DNA of 64,000 bases, taken from the NCBI GenBank assembly GCA_951802425.1, contig OX637794.1:4402001-4466000 (forward strand). Direction: 5' to 3'. How positions within the stretch are numbered: the stretch's first letter is position 1; every line of letters begins with the position of its first letter. Under the pieces are notes generated by a model. That model saw only the letters and a program-made list of their open reading frames with translations, had not been told where the DNA came from and made no database searches. The position numbers and the translations under genes were made by a program. Shown here piece after piece: positions 9,858-20,580 of the stretch. The stretch comes from Clavaria fumosa (taxonomy: Eukaryota; Basidiomycota; Agaricomycetes; Agaricales; Clavariaceae).

Positions 9858-11652
9858 TGTCAGGCTTGTGACAGCAAAACCCCTTTGGTGTGCAAGGGTA
9901 GAGCGAAGGGTCTGTTCAGTTTCTAATGCTAGTCGATAGTCCTGGCGGACTTGTCTCTCGATATGCAGGGAATACTCCTGCAGTAGTCGAAGTGTCTGGT
10001 AATAAGTCTGGGGATTGGCTCGGAGTAGTTGGTCCTTTATCCAAGTCCTCATGTACCTTTGGTAATACTCGAACCGATAGAGGTTCTGCTCAATCGATGG
10101 GTGACTGGTGAAACTCTCAGGAGGGATGACTTGCAACCTTAAAGGTGGGAAGACGAATCCTTCCAGTGCGAAGTTCTCAGCAGCGACGTTTGCTGTCAGA
10201 CTTAGTTGAGGTCTCTCAAGTAAGTGTATAGACGAAAAGATCGAAGCTAGGGTACATGTGGGCTGGTCCCAGGTCTTATATACTCTAGCTATGGGCTGTA
10301 CATGATGTATGAGTCATTGATTAAATATCGGAATCTGATAGATGATCAGGAAAGCTGCGTGCTTGCACTGGAATGATGAGTCTGAGCAGTGTCGATCTTT
10401 GTTGGGATCCTCGTGATGATGATGTCATCAGCGATCGGATAGGGTCCCCACTTCGATGCATTACATCATGGTCGGCTGCGTCTGATCTTGTTGGGGATAT
10501 GATCAGAGGATCAGATGATCTGTGATCGAGTTGTTCTGAGTCATGATTACTTGATCGATCAGTGTGATGCAGTGATCGAGTGAAACTGATCTTTGATCAG
10601 AGATCTTCTGATGGGTGATCGTGTCTGGTGGATAGGGGTTTGTCCAATCGAGGTCGAGATCAGCCCGTGGCGGTTATTGGATAAAAAGACGGTCTTCCTC
10701 CTTTTGCCGTCTCTTCAGAGTCTGCCTGCTATGTGTTTCCAAGGCCACCACGTCGTCGAGTTCTTCCACAGCTCTTCCCTCTTCGCTCCCCGCACTGGGA
10801 TCAAGCTCTCCTGCAATACCTTCCATTGGTGGGTTCAACTCGTCCCTGCCAATGCGGACCTCTATTGGGTCCTCGACCGATGCTTCGCCTGTGGGGATCC
10901 CTCCCACCTTGTCAAGGATTGCTCCTTGACTCAAGGTCCCTACCGACGTATCTGTGACCTTCTCGAGGACCCTCATGGTGAGTTAGCCGAGCTGCTTCTC
11001 TCTGTCTCCAGTAAGTCTGATTCTTTATAGATTGGGACTGGGCTCCTCCCTGTCCTCCCTCACCAACTGTTTGGGCCACCACCCCTTGGGGTGACCAAGG
11101 TACCTGGTACCAAGGTGGGCAGGATTGGGCTGAGATCGGTTCTGGTCCTGTACACCCGGCTTACCGTCCCCAGGTCCAGATCTCCAACCTCTGGATACCC
11201 CGTTGGTGGCGCCTCCTCCGTCGCCCTCCCTTCCTACCGTTGACCTCCCCCCCGCCTATTCCTCCCTCCCGTCTCCTACTCTGGACAACGGAGGTTCTCT
11301 TGGCGCTGTGCAAGATCTGCGAGAGGCTGCCCTGGAGGCGGGAATCTGGGATGGTCAGTTTGCCTCCCATCCCTTGAGGGTAGCTCTTGGGTTCGTGGGT
11401 GAGTCTGACTTCTCAGACTCTTCAGATGAGTTGTGGGAAGAGGAGTCTTGGAAGTCTGAGTATGGCACCTCGGGCTCCTCCCTTGATGAAGAGGGGTCTT
11501 GGCTTTCTTTCGTGTAGATAAGTATTGTACTTATCTTGCGATAAAATATATAGTTGGGGTTTAGCCCCTTGTTCGCCTGATTTGCACAGTGTTTCTTAAG
11601 TTAAAGGATTGAAATTTGCTGGCCTGATAGTACGGACGGCGCTTTCATGACA
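9858..11652 (-). repeat. gypsy-2 3' LTR (1795 bases)
   Basis: Copy of 17233-19027 with few substitutions and no net length change. In the retroelement (minus) direction it has a TATA box, AGAGTATATAAGACC, at about 10272-10286. Upstream of that (10330-10660) is a region with about 17 GATC tetranucleotides. An antisense zinc-knuckle gene (10611-11517, plus strand) lies inside it. Confidence 0.95.
10611..11517 (+). CDS. Zinc-knuckle protein encoded antisense within the LTR, left copy
   Basis: Spliced gene on the strand opposite to gypsy-2 gag-pol. The first frame runs from an ATG at 10611 (an alternative start is 10731) to about 11010. It contains the knuckle CFACGDPSHLVKDC (C-x2-C-x4-H-x4-C) followed by ICDLLEDPHGEL. 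A short intron-like gtaagt...ttatag (11011-11030) joins to a Trp/Pro-rich part (WDWAPP..., WATTPWGDQGTWYQGGQDWAE). The frame from 11203 to 11517 encodes a Pro-rich then acidic, Ser-rich tail. I cannot decide which of two overlapping downstream frames is used. The same protein layout recurs at about 51.0-51.5 kb in diverged DNA, so protein-level conservation supports a real gene. A nucleic-acid-binding role is inferred from the knuckle alone. Confidence 0.55.
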
Positions 11653-11664
11653 CGACCCTCTCTC
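11653..11664 (-). promoter_or_regulatory. gypsy-2 polypurine tract
   Basis: On the minus strand GGAGAGAGGGTCG immediately precedes the 3' LTR start TGTCATGAAAG. This purine run is the expected primer for plus-strand DNA synthesis. Confidence 0.75.
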
Positions 11665-14600
11665 CTAAGCTTCACCGGAGATTTTCGAGGATGAACCACG
11701 GGCCTTCCTCTTCTTTGCAGTCATCCAGATGAACTCTGGATGGGTGTCATGAAAGTGCCTGATTGCTTCTTCTGCGTGTCCCAATTCTTTTTCCGGCTTC
11801 CACATGTCTTCATTTGGTCCATACCCTTCCCATCCGACTAGGTATTGTTTCTGACTCCGCCATAGTTGTCCATCTTTGATCTCTCCAATCTCATATTCCT
11901 CCTCTCCCTCCACTTCCACTGGTGGTGATGGGGGTTCTATTCGTCCTGGAATCATTGATTCTTTGTATGGATATAGTAGGGAGATGTGGAACACTGGGTG
12001 GACCTGAATCGAGGCTGGTAGTTCCAATTTGTAGTTGACGTCAGAGAGAACTTCAATGATCTCAAATGGCCCTAGTCGTCGATCGGCCAGTGTCTTGCTG
12101 GGGGCTGTAGTGGTGATATTTCTGGCATCTAACCACACCTTCTGTCCTAGTTTAAATGGTGATTCTTTCTGACGGTCCTTGTCGTAGTACCACGCCATTT
12201 GTTCCTGAGACAGCTTCATAGCTGCTCTCAGTTCGTCCTGTACCTGATGGAGATGGCTGATCACTTCCTCCGCCTTGGGCACCCCTGTATCCTTTCCTGT
12301 GTCAAATGTCATCCTTGGATGATACCCTCTCGCAGCATAGAAGGGAGATTGCTTAGTGGTGGTTCTAACGTTGTTGTTGTAGGCGAATTCTGCCATTGGC
12401 AGGTAGTGGCTCCAGTCATTCTGTCGATAGTGACAGAAGAGTCGTAAATATTGCTTCAAGGTCTGATTGATTCGCTCGGTCTGTCCATCTGTCTGTGGGT
12501 GGTATGCAGTGGAATAGGCCCCCTGTACGCCTAATTTCTTGAACACTCCTCTCATCAGCTTGGATGTGAATTGTGTTCCTCAGTCCGAGATCATCTTTTC
12601 TGGGACTCCATGCAGCTTCCAGACATGTTGTAAATACAAGTCAATGGTCTCTTCTGTGTCGATGTCTGACTTGACTGGAATGAAATGTGCTTCCTTGGTT
12701 AGATGGTCCACTACCACCCAAATTCCATCGTATCCTGCCGACTTAGGTAATCCCATGATGAAGTCATTGGTGGCCACCTGCCAAGGTTGTTCTGCTGGTG
12801 GAATGGGTCGAAGTTCCCCTCTGGGCTTCTGCGCCCAGTTCTTCTTCCGATTGCAGGTGTCGCAGGTTTCTACATAATGCTTGATGTACCTGGTCATCCC
12901 TGGCCACCAGTAGTTTCGGGAAATAAGTTCCATTGTTTTGTAGACCCCCGGATGGCCTACTTCCAGTGAGTCATGGTGTAGTTTAACCAGATCTCTTCGT
13001 ATCCCTGGGTTGTCTGGTACGCATACCTTCCCCTGGAAGAGTAGCAGTCCGTCTTCCAGGTTCCAATCTTCCAGTCCTTTTCGCAGCTGCCTTGGTCCCA
13101 TCTTCAGGAGTTTCATTGCTTCCATTACCTCAGGGTCATATTCTACTTCCTTCCTAATTCGTTTCCGAATAGGGTGATCCTGGAGGCTCGAAGCATGTCC
13201 TCTCTTCATGGCACAGATCCTAATCCTTTCTGGTTGTAGCACTTCTGGGGAGTTCAGCTGTAGGACCTGCCATCCCTGGTTGTCTGGGGTTTCTGGCTTA
13301 TGGTCGGGTCTCCATGATAGTTTGTCTGGCTTCCCTCCCAGTCGTCCAGGTCGATGCTTGATCTCATAATCAAATCGTGTCAGGAATAAACCCCACCTCG
13401 CCTGTCTCTGGGTGAGTGTCTGTGCTCCTCCAAAGTACTGTAAGTTCTGATGGTCGGACAGAATGGTTACCCTGTGTCGTGCCCCCTCTAAGTAGTGTCG
13501 CCACTGCTTAAGAGCCAGAATGATAGCCAGTAACTCCTTGTCGTAAATCTGATAGTTTCTTTCAGCAGCGTTCATTGCTTTTGACATGAAGGCTATCGGG
13601 TGCACATTCCCATCCTCTCCCTTCTGTGACAGTACTGCTCCGACTGCAAAGTCTGAAGCATCACACTCCACTACATAAGGCTCTTCTGGATTTGGGATGA
13701 TCAGGACAGGGGCATCCTTGAATTTATCCTTGTACTGTCTGAATGCTTGTCTTTGTTCCTCTCCCCATTCAAAGACTTTCCCTTTCTTCAACAGACTAGT
13801 CAAAGGTCTGACCTGTTCAGAGTACCCCTTGATAAACCTTCGGTAGAAGTTGCCAAACCCCAAGACTTCTTGTATCCCTTTCACAGTTGTTGGTTCTGGC
13901 CAGTCCATGATCGCCTGTACCTTTGCTGGATCCATTCTGATTTGATTGTGTGAAATCAAAAATCCTAAGTATTCTGTCTCTCCACAGAAGAACTTGCACT
14001 TTTCTGGTTTACAGAATAGGTCATTCTCCTGTAGTCGTCGAAGCACCTCCAGGACTGTTGTCACATGCTCTTCTCTCGTTTCTGAGAATATCAGGATGTC
14101 GTCCAGGTATACCACCACATTGGCCATATCTTTGAATATGTCATGCATCATCCGCTGGAAGGTTGCCGGAGCGTTACACAGTCCGAATCCCATAACCTCT
14201 GGCTCATACAATCCTTCCTCAGTCACGAAGGCGGCCTTGTACTGGTCTCCATCCCTTACTCGGACGTTATTGTATCCCCACCGTAGATCTAAGGCTGTGA
14301 AGTAATAGGCTAGGGCCAGTTTGTCGAGCAAGGTTTGAGTCAAGGGTAGTGGGAACCGATCCTTGATGGTAATCGCATTCAGCTTCCTATAATCGACCAC
14401 TAACCTCAGGCTGCCATCCTTCTTCTTGATGAAGAACACTGGTGAGGCTGCTGGTGACCCTGGTCCTTCTGATTCCCTGATGTACCCCTTGGCTAAGTTC
14501 TCGTCCAAGTACTCCATCAGGGCTTCTCTTTCTTTCGGGGACATGGCGTACTTCTTGGAGTTAGGTAAGGGAGCTCCTTCCTCCAAGTTTATTGCGTGGT

Positions 14601-15309
14601 CCCATGGTTTCCTCTCGGGAAGTCGTTCTGATGCCTTTTGTTCAAACACCTTCTTGTACCTTCGAAACTCCTTGGGTACCATTTCTTCGAACCTTCGCAC
14701 CTTCTCTTGTTGAAGTACCTGCTCTGCTATTTGCTGTGACTTGGTAAACCCTGCGGCAATTTGCATGATCCTTTCTGTATCCGTAACTTCGAATACTTGG
14801 TCTCCCTCCTCGGGTTGGTTGTCTTCATTGGGTTCTTCTTCTTCTCCCTCTAGACATTCAGTGATGTCTTCGAATTCCTTCATCAGCCTCTGAAGGGTGT
14901 CCTTTGCATTTATTCCTCCAAAGTTCATTGTTACTGGGGTATAGCGCTTCCCTTTCTCTTTTGTGCAGCTCACCGGGCACTCGGAGAATGTGAACTTCCC
15001 TGTTCTCCAATCTATGGTTGGGTTGTGTTTCCTCAACCAGTCGATTCCTATGATGACGTCTTCGACCCCTATATCTGCTATCAATAGGTTCTCCTTTGAT
15101 TCATGCCCTTGTGCCTTCAGGGTTGCCCTTACTTGATGGGTGATTTTCCCGATCTGGTTAGGGGTCCCGTCAATATTAGTCAGGGAAATTGCCTTTCTGA
15201 GGTGTTGTTGCCTGAATCGCTTGGCCAATCTTGGGGATATGAATAGACTTGAGGCCCCACTGTCCACCAGTGCCCTTACCTTAGTATTTATTCTCTCAGT
15301 CTCCAGCAT
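11665..15309 (-). pseudogene. gypsy-2 pol polyprotein, one internal stop
   Basis: Reads from 15309 (ATG) down to 11665. Aspartic protease: ALVDSGASSLFISP, catalytic DSG. Reverse transcriptase: VVDYRKLNAITIKDRFPLPL, FTALDLRWGYNNVRV, GFGLCNAPATFQRMM, catalytic VVYLDDIL. RNase H: VECDASDFAVGAVLSQ and YDKELLAII. Integrase: HHDSLEVGHPGV and CDTCNRKK zinc finger, core TNDFIMGLP, SD-stop-GTQFTS and YHPQTDGQTERINQ, giving the D, D, E triad. Chromodomain: YEIGEIKDG then YLVGWEGYGPNEDMWKPEKE. The only break is a TGA at plus-strand 12580-12582, in the place of the near-invariant Arg of SDRGTQ. The protein is about 1210 residues, normal for a Ty3 pol. Its frame differs from gag, so a frameshift or separate initiation is expected. 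Confidence 0.93.
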
Positions 15310-15476
15310 GATGTCAAGATAAATATGGTCATCATTGGGGACTGATCAAATAAATACAGGTGCAGACTCTGGGGTACTATAGGTCGAAGAGTTTGTGGGT
15401 TCTCTCTTCAACCTTCCTGAAAATCCTCTTCTTTCTTGGTTTCTTGGTTTTCTGTTCCTCGGATTTGCATTCTCTG

Positions 15477-16748
15477 TCATTGAGGACATTCACGAGCAAG
15501 GTGTCCTTTCTGATCACAAATAAAACATGTTCCTTCTTTGAGTCGTCTCATCCGTTCTGCCGGGGCGAGTCTTGAGGCTTTGATTGCTACTCTGTTCATG
15601 TCTCCCCTAGCTGTCTCTCCTTTGAAGGGTTGTCTGGGCATCTTCCAGACTGGTCCCCTTTCTCTGATTCTCGTTAGGATACCTTGTTCATATTGGATGG
15701 CCACTCCAAGCAGTCCGGACACCGTCTCTGGTCTCTCGACATGCACCAGGAGATCCTTGATTGCTGGTTTCAATCCATGATAGAACATCTCTCCTAAGGT
15801 GATTTCATTGTATCCACTCGGTACTGACCATCTGGTGAACATGGCGTGGTACTCAGATACTGTCTTCTCCTGTTTGAGTTCCCTGAGTTTTGCCCTGGCC
15901 ATCTGTGGTTCATTGATGGGGCCCCAGAGTTTGGCGGCTTCTCCGAGGAGCGCGTTCCAATCATTGAGGAAGGGATGTTGCTGCGGGGTCCCTATTGTTG
16001 TCAATAATCCATAGGCCCAAGTCTTCACTACAGGTCCTTCAAACCATCGCAGGAACTGTAGGCACCTCGCTTCGTCCTGACCTGCTCCAAAGTAGAATGG
16101 GTATGCTGCGAAATATAGGTATGCCTGCACCACGAATGGTCCCCAGTTCTCTCGTTCTCCATCAAATGGGACGGGGGGTGTTGGCTTTGGTGGTTTAGGT
16201 ATTCCTATCCTTTCTGGCATTCCGATCATTCCTGGGTATCCCCCTCCTGGTGGGCCTCCCCCTGGTGGGCCTCCCCCTGGTGGGCCTCCACTTGGTGGTT
16301 CCCTCCCTGGCGGTCTCCTCCCAAAAGGTTCGCTCCCGGAAGGGTCCCTCCCTGGTGGTTTGCTTCCGGTCCCTCTTGGTAAGGTGAAGGGGTTATACTC
16401 TGCTGCAGGTGCGGTGCCTTCCTTCACTCCTTCGAAGGGATCTGTTGACATGGTGACCCTTCCTTTGCCCTTGGGTGCTGGTGTTGGTGTTGTCGGTTCC
16501 TGCTTGGGTATAAAGTATTCTCGTTCTGCACTCACGGAGGTCTCCACCTCTGGTAGTCCCATCCTTGCCCTATATCTGGCTTCTTCTTCCCTGTGTGCAG
16601 CCATTTCGGCCTCGAACTCCCTTTCTCTTCTAAAGATGTCTTCTTCCAATCCTGATGCCATGACTGAAGTCTGTCTTTCTGCTGTATAGGCCGTGGCAAT
16701 CTTTGCCCCTCCCTTGCTCCCTGGAATATCTTCTTTAATGGAGCTCAT
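15477..16748 (-). CDS. gypsy-2 gag (capsid-nucleocapsid)
   Basis: 423 codons. N-terminal region is Glu-rich (FRREREFEAEMAAHREEEAR). It is followed by a Pro/Gly-rich linker with tandem GGGPP repeats, then the capsid (PFDGERENWGPFVVQAYLYF, FLRWFEGPVVKTWAYGLL, AKLRELKQEKTVSEYHAMF, EMFYHGLKPAIKDLL), and a C-terminal zinc knuckle CFICDQKGHLAREC. This is the standard layout for the structural protein of a Ty3/gypsy particle. The ATG at 16748 overlaps the end of the upstream frame by 14 bases, which suggests coupled translation or alternative frames. Confidence 0.92.
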   Translation of the reverse strand: MSSIKEDIPGSKGGAKIATAYTAERQTSVMASGLEEDIFRREREFEAEMAAHREEEARYRARMGLPEVETSVSAEREYFIPKQEPTTPTPAPKGKGRVTMSTDPFEGVKEGTAPAAEYNPFTLPRGTGSKPPGRDPSGSEPFGRRPPGREPPSGGPPGGGPPGGGPPGGGYPGMIGMPERIGIPKPPKPTPPVPFDGERENWGPFVVQAYLYFAAYPFYFGAGQDEARCLQFLRWFEGPVVKTWAYGLLTTIGTPQQHPFLNDWNALLGEAAKLWGPINEPQMARAKLRELKQEKTVSEYHAMFTRWSVPSGYNEITLGEMFYHGLKPAIKDLLVHVERPETVSGLLGVAIQYEQGILTRIRERGPVWKMPRQPFKGETARGDMNRVAIKASRLAPAERMRRLKEGTCFICDQKGHLARECPQ

Positions 16749-17085
16749 CGGTATGACTTCTTCTTTCGTGCGGGTTCCTGCAAATGATCTCTATGATCCT
16801 TCCTTCCGGGTTACACTTGATCTGTACTTCTGCTCTGAGTGCGTCAAGCCAGGTGATTGGGTACCCTAGGTTGGCGTAGTCTCGGTGTTTAAACTCGAGT
16901 GTGGGTACAAATGAGATGACTGGATTTCTTTCTCGCTCTGCTATCCCTTCCTGGGCAGCGTATAATACTTGCAGGTTCTGATGTGCGGTTCTCCTCTGAA
17001 TGGTTCTGGGGGGTATTACTCTCCCTAAAGGTCGTGTCCACAACACTGCGGCGTCTAAGACTCGTCCCACTACGTTCTGTTCCAA
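16735..17085 (-). CDS. gypsy-2 upstream frame of unknown function
   Basis: About 116 codons in front of gag. It continues, without a stop in some frames, from coding-like sequence that begins inside the LTR (YRFEYYQRYMRTWIKDQLLR, YSLHIERQVRQDYRLALE). It has no domain I recognise. Position and charge pattern suggest a gag N-terminal extension or a small accessory protein. In that case gag translation may begin inside the LTR, which would be unusual. Confidence 0.5.
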   Translation of the reverse strand: MEQNVVGRVLDAAVLWTRPLGRVIPPRTIQRRTAHQNLQVLYAAQEGIAERERNPVISFVPTLEFKHRDYANLGYPITWLDALRAEVQIKCNPEGRIIEIICRNPHERRSHTDELH

Positions 17086-17232
17086 ATTGGTAACAGAGAT
17101 ATCTGAATCGTCTGGGTCAACGTGTCTTCTTCTTCTTCGAGGTAATCTCTCTCATCTTTCTTCAGAGGTGTCTGTGGTTTCCCAATCCGGTTCTCTCTCT
17201 CACTCTAGGCTTACTGAAGAGCTTCGATCTTG

Positions 17233-19027
17233 TGTCGGGCTTGTGACAGCAAAACCCCTTTGGTGTGCAAGGGTAGAGCAAAGGGTCTGTTCAGTTTCTA
17301 ATGCTAGTCGATAGTCCTGGCGGACTTGTCTCTCGATATGCAGGGAATACTCCTGCAGTAGTCGAAGTGTCTGGTAATAAGTCTGGGGATTGGCTCAGAG
17401 TAGTCGGTCCTTTATCCAAGTCCTCGTGTACCTTTGGTAATACTCGAACTGATAGAGGTTCTGCTCAATCGATGGGTGACTGGTGAAACTCTCGGGAGGG
17501 ATGACTTGCGACCTTAAAGGTGGGAAGACGAATCCTTCCAGTGCGAAGTTCTCAGCAGCGACGTTTGCTGTCAGACTTAGTTGAGGTCTCTCAAGTAAGT
17601 GTATAGACGAAAAGATCGAAGCTAGGGTACATGTGGGCTGGTCCCAGGTCTTATATACTCTAGCTATGGGCTGTACATGATGTATGAGTCATTGATTAAA
17701 TATCGGAATCTGATAGATGATCAGGAAAGCTGCGTGCTTGCACTGGAATGATGAGTCTGAGCAGTGTCGATCTTTGTTGGGATCCTCGTGATGATGATGT
17801 CATCAGCGATCAGATAGGGTCCCCACTTCGATGCATTACATCATGGTCGGCTGCGTCTGATCTTGTTGGGGATATGATCGGAGGATCAGATGATCTGTGA
17901 TTGAGTTGTTCTGAGTCATGATTACTTGATCGATCAGTGTGATGCAGTGATCGAGTGAAACTGATCTTTGATCAGAGATCTTCTGAGGGGTGATTGTGTC
18001 TGGTGGATAGGGGTTTGTCCAATCGAGGTCGAGATCAGCCCGTGGCAGTTATTGGATAAAAAGACGGTCTTCCTCCTTTCGCCGTCTCTTCAGAGTCTGC
18101 CTGCTATGTGTTTCCAAGGCCACCACGTCGTCGAGTTCTTCCACAGCTCTTCCCTCTTCGCTCCCTGCACTGGGATCAAGCTCTCCTGCAATACCTTCCA
18201 TTGGTGGGTTCAACTCATCCCTGCCAATGCGGACCTCTATTGGGTCCTCGACCGATGCTTCGCCTGTGGGGATCCCTCCCACCTTGTCAAGGATTGCTCC
18301 TTGACTCAAGGTCCCTACCGACGTATCTGTGACCTTCTCGAGGACCCTCATGGTGAGTTAGCCGAGCTGCTTCTCTCTGTCTCCAGTAAGTCTGATTCTT
18401 TATAGATTGGGACTGGGCTCCTCCCCGTCCTCCCTTGCCAACTGTTTGGGCCACCACCCCTTGGGGTGACCAAGGTACCTGGTACCAAGGTGGGCAGGAT
18501 TGGGCTGAGATCGGTTCTGGTCCTGTACACCCGGCTTACCGTCCCCAGGTCCAGATCTCCAACCTCTGGATACCCCGTTGGTGGCGCCTCCTCCATCGCC
18601 CTCCCTTCCTACTGTTGACCTCCCCCCCGCCTATTCCTCCCTCCCGTCTCCTACTCTGGACGACGGAGGTTCTCTTGGCGCTGTGCAAGATCTGCGAGAG
18701 GCTGCCCTGGAGGCAGGAATCTGGGATGGTCAGTTTGCCTCCCATCCCTTGAGGGTAGCTCTTGGGTTCGTCAGTGAGTCTGACTTCTCAGACTCTTCAG
18801 ATGAGTTGTGGGAAGAGGAGTCTTGGGGGTCTGAGTATGGCACCTTGGGCTCCTCCCTTGATGAAGAGGGGTCTTGGCTTTCTTTCGTGTAGATAAGTAT
18901 TGTACTTATCTTGCAATAAAATATATAGTTGGGGTTTAGCCCTTTGTTCGCCTGATTTGCACAGTGTTTCTTAAGTTAAAGGATTGAAATTTGCTGGCCT
19001 GATAGTACGGACGGCGCTTTCATGACA
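17233..19027 (-). repeat. gypsy-2 5' LTR (1795 bases)
   Basis: Upstream LTR for the minus-strand element and partner of 9858-11652. TATA box in retroelement direction at about 17647-17661. The GATC-rich block repeats at 17705-18035. After its inner end (17232 downwards) the leader reads CAAGATCGAAGCTCTTC. I could not match this to a specific tRNA primer-binding site. Confidence 0.95.
18106..18892 (+). CDS. Zinc-knuckle protein encoded antisense within the LTR, right copy
   Basis: Second copy of the LTR-internal gene. It has the same knuckle CFACGDPSHLVKDC (about 18255-18296), the same intron-like gtaagt...ttatag (18386-18405) and the same Pro-rich and acidic tail ending at 18892. The distal ATG at 10611 of the other copy is AGG here, so the start at about 18106 (MCFQGHHVVEFF) is more likely for both. 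Few substitutions separate the copies, as expected for the two LTRs of a young element. Confidence 0.55.
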
Positions 19028-19032
19028 CCAGG

Positions 19033-19057
19033 ACCACCTGACATGTGAGATGTAACA
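19033..19057 (+). mobile_element. Probable end of the gypsy-1 3' LTR
   Basis: Short remainder after the gypsy-2 target duplication, ending GATGTAACA. It pairs with the TGTTACA start at 9511. 19058-19165 shows nothing recognisable. Confidence 0.45.
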
Positions 19058-19165
19058 CCCTCTCTCCTCTGGTGACAACAACGATGGTGGTGGCACCCTC
19101 AGGGAAGGTCCATCAGGTGCATCCTCTCCCTTTTTGTTCATATTGTTTTCATTTTTTATTATTTA

Positions 19166-19692
19166 CAGAGTGATGGTGAGGGCACAATGGTGGAGGCAGC
19201 AACAGCCATGGCAGCAGCAGTGGTGGTAGCAAAGCAACAGTGGTGGCAGTGGTGGCAGCAACATCGATGGCAGCAGCAGCAGCAGCAATGTTGATGGTGG
19301 TGGCAACAGTAGCAACATTGACAGCAGCAGCAGCAATGGCAGCAATGGAGCAACAGCAGTGGCAGCAGTGGCAGCAATGGCAGTGGCAGCAGCAACAGTG
19401 GTGGTGGCAGCAATGGAGCAACAGCAGCAACAGCAGCAGCAGCAGCAGCAAAGCAATGGTGGTGGCAGCAGCAACAGCAGCAACAGCAACAGCAATGGTG
19501 GCAGCAACAGCAGCAGTGGCAACAGCAATGGTGGCAGCAACAGCAGTGGTGGCAGCAGCAATGGCAGCAACAACAGCAGCAGCAGCAGTGGCAGCAGCAG
19601 CAATGGCAGTAGAGCAATAGCAGCAGCAACAGCAGAGCAATAGCAGCAATGGCAGCAGTGGTGGTGGAGCAATAGCAGCAGCAGCAGTGGCT
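19166..19692. repeat. CAG/GTG-type imperfect trinucleotide microsatellite
   Basis: About 530 bases of CAG, CAA, TGG and ATGG triplets (GCAGCAGCAACAGTGG-like). All three frames on both strands are open for 90-190 codons (poly-Ala, poly-Gln/Gly/Ser, poly-Leu/Cys), which is the usual artefact of such repeats. 19693-20044 holds nothing I recognise. Confidence 0.9.
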
Positions 19693-20044
19693 CCTTATAT
19701 GTTCTTATGTGTACTTGACTGTACTTCATTAAGAACATTGTCTTAATTGATTAATAATAAGTTGAGTCTAATTTGAGGATTAAGATCATTGAAGTTTGGC
19801 CAAGTTCTGGTCAAGAATGTTTTATGTTTCCTGATGTGTTTACTGTAAGAGAGGTTTCAGTCAGATCCAGTAGCTGTAAGGCTACTTTCAGCTCTTAATT
19901 ATACTTGATACCTCTTGGTCTGCCAGATGCTAAGAATCATTAAGGCCTGCCAAGATTATTAAGATGTATCTAAGACAAATCTGGAAAATTGGATTGTCTT
20001 AGACTAAGACAGTCTCATCTTAGTCCAACTTGTCTTAAATCCAA

Positions 20045-20479
20045 CTTACTGTCATTTTCACGAAAGCTTATGAATCACAAAACACATGACTTTCTGCACT
20101 CTGATATTGGCTTCACAATATCTTGACAATGACTGAAGCAATTTGCATAAAAAATCATCACACAGATCAGCACTACCCTGTAAAATTAGAGTGACATAGA
20201 AATTTGATTGTTTTTTACTGTCTTTTTCAGGAAACCTTATAAACCATAAAACACATGACTATTCTGTGGTCAGATGTTGGCACTGCAATATCTCAACAAC
20301 AACAATCAAATTTCTATGTTGCTCTAATTGTATGGGGTAGTGCTGATCTGTGCAATGATTTTGCACTATTTTTTATGAAAATTGCTTCAGTCATTGTCAA
20401 GATATTGTGAAGCCAATATCAGAGTGCAGAAAGTCATGTGTTTTGTGATTTATAAGCTTTTGTGAAAATGACAGTAAGA
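20045..20479. repeat. 435-base foldback repeat (MITE-like)
   Basis: Left arm from 20045 (CTTACTGTCATTTTCAC) to about 20213 and right arm from about 20306 to 20479 are inverted copies at roughly 90% identity. The loop holds a third, more diverged, partial copy of the arm (ACTGTCTTTTTCAGGAAACC). Ends are CTTACTGTCATTTTCAC and its complement. Noncoding. The flanks are rich in CTTAGAC/GTCTTAAG motifs. Confidence 0.8.
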
Positions 20480-20496
20480 CAGGTCTAAGACTGCCT

Positions 20497-20580
20497 AAGT
20501 CACTTCACACTTTTCCTGATGTTGCACTTTGGCTTGCCAAGTCACTTCACACTTTTCCTGATGTTGCACTTTGGCTTGCC
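20497..20580. repeat. Exact 42-base tandem duplication
   Basis: Two adjacent copies (20497-20538 and 20539-20580) starting AAGTCACTTCACACTTTTCC. 20581-21332 contains no gene I can support. Confidence 0.85.

Larger units (their letters stand above)
9858..19027 (-). mobile_element. gypsy-2, near-intact Ty3/gypsy element (chromovirus)
   Basis: 9170-base LTR retrotransposon coding on the minus strand. The two LTRs (9858-11652 and 17233-19027) are both 1795 bases and nearly identical, start TGTC and end GACA, and are flanked by the duplicated target CCAGG (9853-9857 and 19028-19032). Order on the minus strand: 5' LTR, leader, a small upstream frame, gag with zinc knuckle, then protease, reverse transcriptase, RNase H, integrase and chromodomain, polypurine tract, 3' LTR. 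High LTR identity and only one clear nonsense change in integrase point to a recent insertion. Confidence 0.95.

Noticed and set aside
10674..10976. Minus-strand frame of 100 codons inside the gypsy-2 LTR (also 18049-18351)
   Set aside because: It is the shadow of the plus-strand zinc-knuckle gene, whose protein, not the shadow, is conserved at 51.0-51.5 kb.
19149..19738. Long open frames on both strands (poly-Ala, poly-Leu/Cys, poly-Gln/Gly/Ser)
   Set aside because: They all lie in a CAG/GTG-type triplet microsatellite that leaves every frame open. No domain, no codon signal.
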